Positions 22,549 to 26,152 of a stretch of 26,152 nt of DNA are shown in pieces. The notes beneath the pieces are model-generated. The model made no database searches. It was not told the origin of the DNA and saw only the letters and a program-made list of their open reading frames with translations. The stretch comes from a virus. The first letter of the stretch is position 1. Every line of letters begins with the position of its first letter. The stretch covers positions 86,261 to 112,412 of IMG/VR virus record IMGVR_UViG_3300035660_000003, one strand, 5' to 3'. The translations under genes were made by a program, and so were the position numbers.

Positions 22549-24795
22549 CTACTCACCCACCTTGTCTTTTCCAAGTTTCTCTTCGAGTTTTTCCATGATT
22601 TTCCGTTTTTTAGCATGAGTTTTCTTTATTTCTTCGGATTCGGTTTTGAATTTTTCTGTCTCAGCCTCGTGAGTCTTTTTTATCTCATCAGATTCCATTT
22701 TAATTTTCTCCGTTTCAACCCCTATTCTTTCCATTTCGACTGTTTTTTGTTCAATACTTCTTTTAGTATCTTCAATTGTAACTTTAATACTTTCAATTTC
22801 CCGTTGTATTTTTTCTTTCTTTCTGGCATTTTCTTCCTCATCGAATTGTTTTCGTTTATCTTCACATTCTTGTTGTTTTTTGACGAGTTCTGATTGTTCT
22901 TCAGCCAATTCCATCATTATTTTATCAAGTGGAGTTTCAGTTTTGATTATTAATTCTTGGGGCTTCGATTCAGTTTTAACCGTTATTTCGATTGGAATTT
23001 TTGGAATGGTTTCTTCAATTTCCTCTGATTCTTCCTCTACTGATTCTTGAACTGATGGAATGCGTGTTCCGCCCATTGGTCGTGCAAGTCCCTTTTGAGT
23101 TCCAACTTTCCTCACATTGACTCCGCCTTCCAAACGCTTTTGGGTTGTCTCAATAGTCTGTGGGGGCTGTCCTTCTTTCCCCTCAATTTTCTTTTCTTCC
23201 TTTTCTTCAAGTTTCTTCTTTAAAGCCTTATCTGTTTCTTCAATTTGTTTCTCTAATTCTTCCTGTGTTGGAAGTCGCACTTCGTCCCAACCCATAATAT
23301 TACAAATGGATTTCTCAACCTCTAGTTTTATCTGAGGACTTATTGGATTGGCAACATTTAACAAGCCGACATACATTTTAAGTCTATCTACTTCGTTAAG
23401 TAATCCTTCAGTTTTAAATCTGATTTCTGGACTTCCTAATGTCTGTGTTCCTTTTCCACCCTGTTTTTGCTTTGTTTTTCCATATTTACACCAAATGTGA
23501 CGCAAAATCAATTGTCTTCCAATGGCTTTCTTCAGGTCATTTCTCATGCGTTGGAAGTTATAACTTGGTTCTGTTCCAGCCCTATATGGCAATCCAACAA
23601 CGTGATTTGGCACTTTCATACCTTTAGCAATAAGTTTAAGATAGTATGTAACGACCTCTGTTGCTTCGAAGACTTGTCCACCAATCTCTTTAACATCAAA
23701 TCCAGATGGAACAGGAATCGTTGACCAGTTCTTTTCAGACGCTTCTTTCAATTCCTTAATCATGTTTCTAATATATGGCTCGGACCACGGTCTCTCAGGA
23801 GTTCCACAAATTATGAAATATTTCTTGTTTCCTGCTCTATAAATGCCTTCTCCAACAGCATTTAAAATTCTCTCAAGAACTAATGCTGTTGAACTTACTG
23901 GAGCGATTATGCTTTCGCCTCTTTCCGAGAAATCTTTACGATTCAATGAGAGCCAAAACATTTGCCAAGTGTGAAGTTTGATTGTGGGATTAATCACGGA
24001 TTTCGTTTTCAGGGCTTTAAGTTGAACTGGGAGATTTGGGTCAGCTTGTTGAACGCTTTCTGGATTAACTTCGTCCAAAGTCCAATAAACGGGCAACCAC
24101 GATTGCGGGTCACGATATAATTTAAGTCGTGTATGAGCATCATTGATGATTTTCATTCTTTTAATGCTGATTAGGTCTTTCCATTCTGGTTCTACTGTGT
24201 CATATATTACTACATCAACCTCTCTACCATTAGCATCCTTAGATTTAATGGTTTTGAAATCCTTAATATAGCTTTCAAAACTGATTAATTTTTCGAGGTC
24301 ATAGATGATTTCAGAAGCACCAACGCCAGTAGTCAATGCATTATCAAGAATCACGTCTATCAATTCAAACAAGCCAGAAATGAACTCGTCCTGATAAACA
24401 TTTTCGATAAAAGTTTCAACGTATTCTTTGAGTTCCTGTTTAAACGTATCTTTGGCATCTTCAACCCTAGTGGTTACTGATATTCCACTGCCAAGAATAG
24501 TGTCTTTTACGTAGTCCACACAAGCGGAAATTGGAGCAAAATTCTTTCTGAGACGGATATAAGTCGCAACATCATTAACATTACTTTGAGATTTAAACAA
24601 CTGGTTAGTATCTAGTTTAACTATACCACCACTTTCTTCAATATATGTAAGAAATCCATCCTTAAAAACTTCTTCGACGACTTTTGCAACAGTAGTTCCT
24701 TTACGCTGGGCTTCTTCTTTTGCCCAATCAGAAAAGGGAATTGTTTCTGGCTTGGATTCAGATAATTTTTCTTCTTTAATTGATTTCTTAACCAT
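22549..24795 (-). CDS. Portal protein with long C-terminal coiled coil
   Basis: A 748-residue portal-like protein, the dodecameric DNA gate of head-tail viruses. Residues ~70-510 fit a portal core: helical stem region, WQMFWLSLNRKDFSERGESI near 277-296, LNAVGEGIYRAGNKKYFII and the late segment VVTYYLKLIAKGMKVPNHVV. After ~515 comes a charged Glu/Lys linker, a Pro/Thr-rich part with isolated strands (IPIEITVKTESKPQELI), then ~115 residues of heptad-rich coiled coil (625-740) containing an 18-residue tandem duplication. Most portals lack such an extension. The ATG has AGGT 6 bases upstream and a TATA element at 24838-24853. It ends in two consecutive TAG codons. The call rests on pattern and context: no terminase or capsid gene adjoins it here. 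Confidence 0.75.
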   Translation of the reverse strand: MVKKSIKEEKLSESKPETIPFSDWAKEEAQRKGTTVAKVVEEVFKDGFLTYIEESGGIVKLDTNQLFKSQSNVNDVATYIRLRKNFAPISACVDYVKDTILGSGISVTTRVEDAKDTFKQELKEYVETFIENVYQDEFISGLFELIDVILDNALTTGVGASEIIYDLEKLISFESYIKDFKTIKSKDANGREVDVVIYDTVEPEWKDLISIKRMKIINDAHTRLKLYRDPQSWLPVYWTLDEVNPESVQQADPNLPVQLKALKTKSVINPTIKLHTWQMFWLSLNRKDFSERGESIIAPVSSTALVLERILNAVGEGIYRAGNKKYFIICGTPERPWSEPYIRNMIKELKEASEKNWSTIPVPSGFDVKEIGGQVFEATEVVTYYLKLIAKGMKVPNHVVGLPYRAGTEPSYNFQRMRNDLKKAIGRQLILRHIWCKYGKTKQKQGGKGTQTLGSPEIRFKTEGLLNEVDRLKMYVGLLNVANPISPQIKLEVEKSICNIMGWDEVRLPTQEELEKQIEETDKALKKKLEEKEEKKIEGKEGQPPQTIETTQKRLEGGVNVRKVGTQKGLARPMGGTRIPSVQESVEEESEEIEETIPKIPIEITVKTESKPQELIIKTETPLDKIMMELAEEQSELVKKQQECEDKRKQFDEEENARKKEKIQREIESIKVTIEDTKRSIEQKTVEMERIGVETEKIKMESDEIKKTHEAETEKFKTESEEIKKTHAKKRKIMEKLEEKLGKDKVGE
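22609..22716 (-). repeat. Two 54-bp tandem units in the portal coiled coil
   Basis: The region encodes two consecutive 18-residue units (ETEKIKMESDEIKKTHEA and ETEKFKTESEEIKKTHAK). It is an in-frame duplication that lengthens the coiled coil. The DNA copies have drifted, so it is not very recent. Confidence 0.75.
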
Positions 24796-24837
24796 GAATA
24801 TACCTGCTTTAATGTTAAGTAAATAATAACATTCTAG

Positions 24838-24853
24838 TATATAAGAATTATGG
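24838..24853 (-). promoter_or_regulatory. BRE/TATA promoter of the portal operon
   Basis: Minus-strand CCATAATTCTTATATA fits the consensus. The expected start near 24815 leaves a ~20-base leader with AGGT. TGATTAATCCA (24865-24855) lies 1 base upstream of the BRE, as before mcm. Confidence 0.7.
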
Positions 24854-24917
24854 CTGGATTAATCATTTTTATTATGGAAAATCAAAAAATTATGGGATTT
24901 ATTCGTTCTCAGACATT

Positions 24918-25373
24918 TTATCCCAATAATCGAGCAAAAACTTCTTCAATTTCTCCGCCGATGTCTGGAATGAATTTATAATCTTTAATCTGGTCTCTAG
25001 TTATCCATTTATAGGCTTGACATTCAGCCAACTTGATTTTTATTTCATCAGAAGTTCCGTCAATGACAACATAAAAACTGATGATAAGACGATTAATTTG
25101 TCCAGCATAAATCGAACAGAGGAAATGCAGTTCTTTATTATAAGCATCGATTCCAGTTTCTTCTTTTAACTCTCTAATAGCACATTTCTCAACGGCAAAG
25201 TATCGAAAGTCTTGACCTATTGGAGTTCCATCTTCAGACTGGAGTTTTCCACCAGCTACAGTCCACAAATTTGCGAATGCTTTATCTGGCGGTCTTTGAA
25301 CGATTAAAGCCTTCCTGTCCATAGAAATCACAATTAATGTAGCACTAACTTTCAAAGATTCTAATTCGCCCAT
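24918..25373 (-). CDS. Nudix hydrolase
   Basis: Nudix hydrolase of 151 residues, expected to hydrolyse a nucleoside diphosphate linked to another group, for example an oxidised dNTP or a nucleotide sugar. The metal-binding half of the Nudix box is intact: RELKEETGI (67-75), with E68, E71 and E72. The first half is atypical. LWTVAGGKLQ (37-45) is followed by about 11 extra residues before G53, and F59 stands where the box normally has Glu. The strand after it (LHFLCSIYAG) is normal. The ATG lies 4 bases after the stop of the endonuclease VII-like gene, so the pair is one operon. The gene downstream has its own promoter. Confidence 0.88.
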   Translation of the reverse strand: MGELESLKVSATLIVISMDRKALIVQRPPDKAFANLWTVAGGKLQSEDGTPIGQDFRYFAVEKCAIRELKEETGIDAYNKELHFLCSIYAGQINRLIISFYVVIDGTSDEIKIKLAECQAYKWITRDQIKDYKFIPDIGGEIEEVFARLLG

Positions 25374-25377
25374 GAAA

Positions 25378-25902
25378 TCATTCTTCTTTCCTTTTAATTT
25401 TCAAAGTTTTAAATGGTGGATTTTTCAAATATTGAATTGCTCTCTCAATGCCTTCTAAATTATCTCCTAACAATCCAAGACCCTTGTTACATTTTTGACA
25501 AAGGAATCCTCGTGGTTCATTTGTTTTATGGTCGTGGTCAAACTCAAGATAATGTTTATTTCTTTCTTTTTGTGCCATGCTTCCACAGATTCCGCATCTG
25601 TGATGTTGAATTTCCAATAATACATCCCCATCATTAAGAGATAATCCGAATTCAGAAAATTTGTTTTTTCTCGTTCTAATACTCCTTCTCTCTTTATAAA
25701 ATGGTTCTTGTCGATATTTTGCATCACTTTCTACTTTCCATTTTTTATGAATTTTGACCCAGTTTTTGGTATTTTCTCTTTGACGTTGAGCAAAATCTGG
25801 ATTAATTTTTCTAAGATTTTTTTCATAGCAATTTCTACACATCCCTTTAGCATAATAAGATAATTCTGGATGACATGATGGTTTCTTAATATTTCTAATC
25901 AA
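25378..25902 (-). CDS. Recombination endonuclease VII-like HNH nuclease
   Basis: A 174-residue nuclease of the endonuclease VII / HNH type. A short N-terminal Cys/His region (C10, H11, C22, C25) resembles the zinc knuckle often seen ahead of such nucleases, followed by a basic helical stretch. The catalytic zinc-finger domain has C103/C106, C135/C138 and the YLEFDHDHKT metal site (D122, H123, D124, H125), then NKGLGLLGDN. T4 endonuclease VII resolves branched DNA before packaging; many homologues are uncharacterised. It differs from the four other HNH proteins here: no NPPKC loop and no 15-residue array. The start is TTG at 25902. The promoter overlaps the stop of the gene before it, and a perfect palindrome covers the predicted transcription start. 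Confidence 0.82.
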   Translation of the reverse strand: MIRNIKKPSCHPELSYYAKGMCRNCYEKNLRKINPDFAQRQRENTKNWVKIHKKWKVESDAKYRQEPFYKERRSIRTRKNKFSEFGLSLNDGDVLLEIQHHRCGICGSMAQKERNKHYLEFDHDHKTNEPRGFLCQKCNKGLGLLGDNLEGIERAIQYLKNPPFKTLKIKRKEE

Positions 25903-25907
25903 ACGAA

Positions 25908-25930
25908 TTTCCCAATTATTAATTGGGAAA
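25908..25930. promoter_or_regulatory. 23-bp perfect palindrome, probable operator
   Basis: TTTCCCAATTA and its exact reverse complement flank a single T. It lies between the TATA element (25936-25951) and the TTG start (25902), covering the expected transcription start near 25913. This is a classic place for a repressor to block initiation. An RNA hairpin is less likely because most of it should lie outside the transcript. Confidence 0.65.
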
Positions 25931-25935
25931 ACAAC

Positions 25936-25951
25936 TATTTAAGTCTTTTGG
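25936..25951 (-). promoter_or_regulatory. BRE/TATA promoter of the endonuclease VII-Nudix operon
   Basis: Minus-strand CCAAAAGACTTAAATA fits the consensus. It contains the TAA stop (25941-25939) of the upstream gene. Confidence 0.65.
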
Positions 25952-26152
25952 TTATATGAGTCGGGAAGAATGATTTTATCTTCCATATCATATAATTCTT
26001 TTGGCAGTTTGCCTTTCTGAATTTGCAGAATAGTCCAATAAGCTCCAACAAGATTCCATATGGATGAAATAAGATGGTTTTCTCCGTCATCTCTACCATC
26101 CACAACGCAAGCAAGATGTCTCATTGCAGAATCTAAAAATCGTGATACTGGA
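25939..26152 (-). CDS. dATP/dGTP diphosphohydrolase-like protein, C-terminal part (runs off window)
   Basis: The frame is open to the right edge, so the N-terminal part lies outside the window; 70 codons are visible. The segment FLDSAMRHLACVVDGRDDGE followed by NHLISSIWNLVGAYWTILQI resembles the helical C-terminus of phage dATP/dGTP diphosphohydrolase-like proteins (DUF5664 type), where an LRH...GED...HL..A.WN pattern is typical. These are thought to act on deoxynucleotide pools. An internal ATG at 26124 would give only 61 residues, beginning inside the conserved part, so it is not a believable start. The stop codon is part of the next gene's TATA element. Family call is moderate because only the end is seen. 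Confidence 0.6.
   Translation of the reverse strand, partial: PVSRFLDSAMRHLACVVDGRDDGENHLISSIWNLVGAYWTILQIQKGKLPKELYDMEDKIILPDSYNQKT

Noticed and set aside
22546-22551. TAG recoding as pyrrolysine
   Set aside because: The portal gene ends in two consecutive TAG codons, and TAG also ends the GNAT, appendage and polB-linked HNH genes at sensible family lengths. It is used as a plain stop; no in-frame TAG needs reading through.
22528-22893. Plus-strand Phe-rich open frame of 121 codons
   Set aside because: It is antisense to the portal coiled coil, and its composition follows from the AAG/GAA codons there.
1-26152. Borg-type or other giant archaeal extrachromosomal element
   Set aside because: AT-richness and archaeal genes would fit, but portal, tail-type and endonuclease VII-like genes point to a head-tail virus, and no long tandem repeat arrays typical of such elements were seen.
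1-26152. CRISPR arrays, tRNA or rRNA genes, insertion sequences
   Set aside because: No regularly spaced direct repeats, cloverleaf-like segments with TTC-type arms, transposase frames or flanking inverted repeats were recognised.

Overview
This 26 kb, AT-rich window looks like part of the genome of an archaeal head-tail virus (or provirus). The archaeal assignment rests on three things. There is an archaeal-type MCM helicase, a family B DNA polymerase, and a Lon protease with the two membrane helices typical of archaeal LonB. Most transcription units begin with the same BRE/TATA element, roughly MCRWAA-N2-YTWWAWA (M=A/C, R=A/G, W=A/T, Y=C/T), about 23-45 bp before the start codon. Bacterial -35/-10 pairs were not seen. 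The viral assignment rests on a portal-like protein, tail/appendage proteins with DUF2341, LamG-like and Ig-like folds, an endonuclease VII-like HNH enzyme, the end of a phage dATP/dGTP diphosphohydrolase-like gene, and five HNH nuclease genes. The host cannot be named from the sequence.

Layout, left to right. Positions 56-6556 hold a five-gene minus-strand operon for glycan synthesis, read right to left: GT2-GT4 fusion glycosyltransferase, CapK/PaaK-like adenylate-forming enzyme, SDR epimerase/dehydratase, DegT-type sugar aminotransferase and a GT-B glycosyltransferase. Genes are joined by 4-base overlaps or gaps of 0-2 bases. A second short operon (6648-8119) carries an HNH nuclease and another glycosyltransferase. 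Positions 8159-16269 form a replication and proteostasis block: Lon, a plus-strand HNH gene, MCM, a small membrane protein, PolB, and an HNH gene that overlaps the polB start. A plus-strand pair (16392-17258) encodes a GNAT acetyltransferase and a zinc-ribbon protein. Positions 17267-18669 hold another HNH gene and two unknown proteins. Positions 18749-24795 are the structural block: Ig-like protein, large appendage protein, DUF2341-LamG protein, tail-type protein, small Ig-like protein and portal. Positions 24918-26152 carry a Nudix hydrolase, the endonuclease VII-like protein and a cut-off dATP/dGTP diphosphohydrolase-like gene.

Working picture: MCM and PolB replicate the genome. The portal and Ig/LamG proteins build the particle and its host-binding surface. 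The glycan operon probably decorates virions or alters the host envelope. Nudix and dNTPase-like proteins touch the nucleotide pool. The HNH genes are selfish or regulatory passengers. Three of them occupy the first position of an operon, so glycosyltransferase, polymerase and Nudix expression appears to pass through them.

The most unusual points are listed here. (1) Three HNH paralogues have N-terminal arrays with an exact 15-residue period, and a fourth has a zinc finger instead. (2) The Lon protease pairs a LonB-like ATPase half with a LonA-like protease active site. (3) An Ig-like domain in the appendage protein is split by a ~160-residue inserted domain, with an unsplit relative encoded next door. 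(4) Five promoters overlap the stop codon of the preceding gene. (5) A perfect 23-bp palindrome lies where the endonuclease VII operon should start. No tRNA, rRNA, CRISPR array, IS element or intein was seen, and no gene-free stretch exceeds 300 bases.
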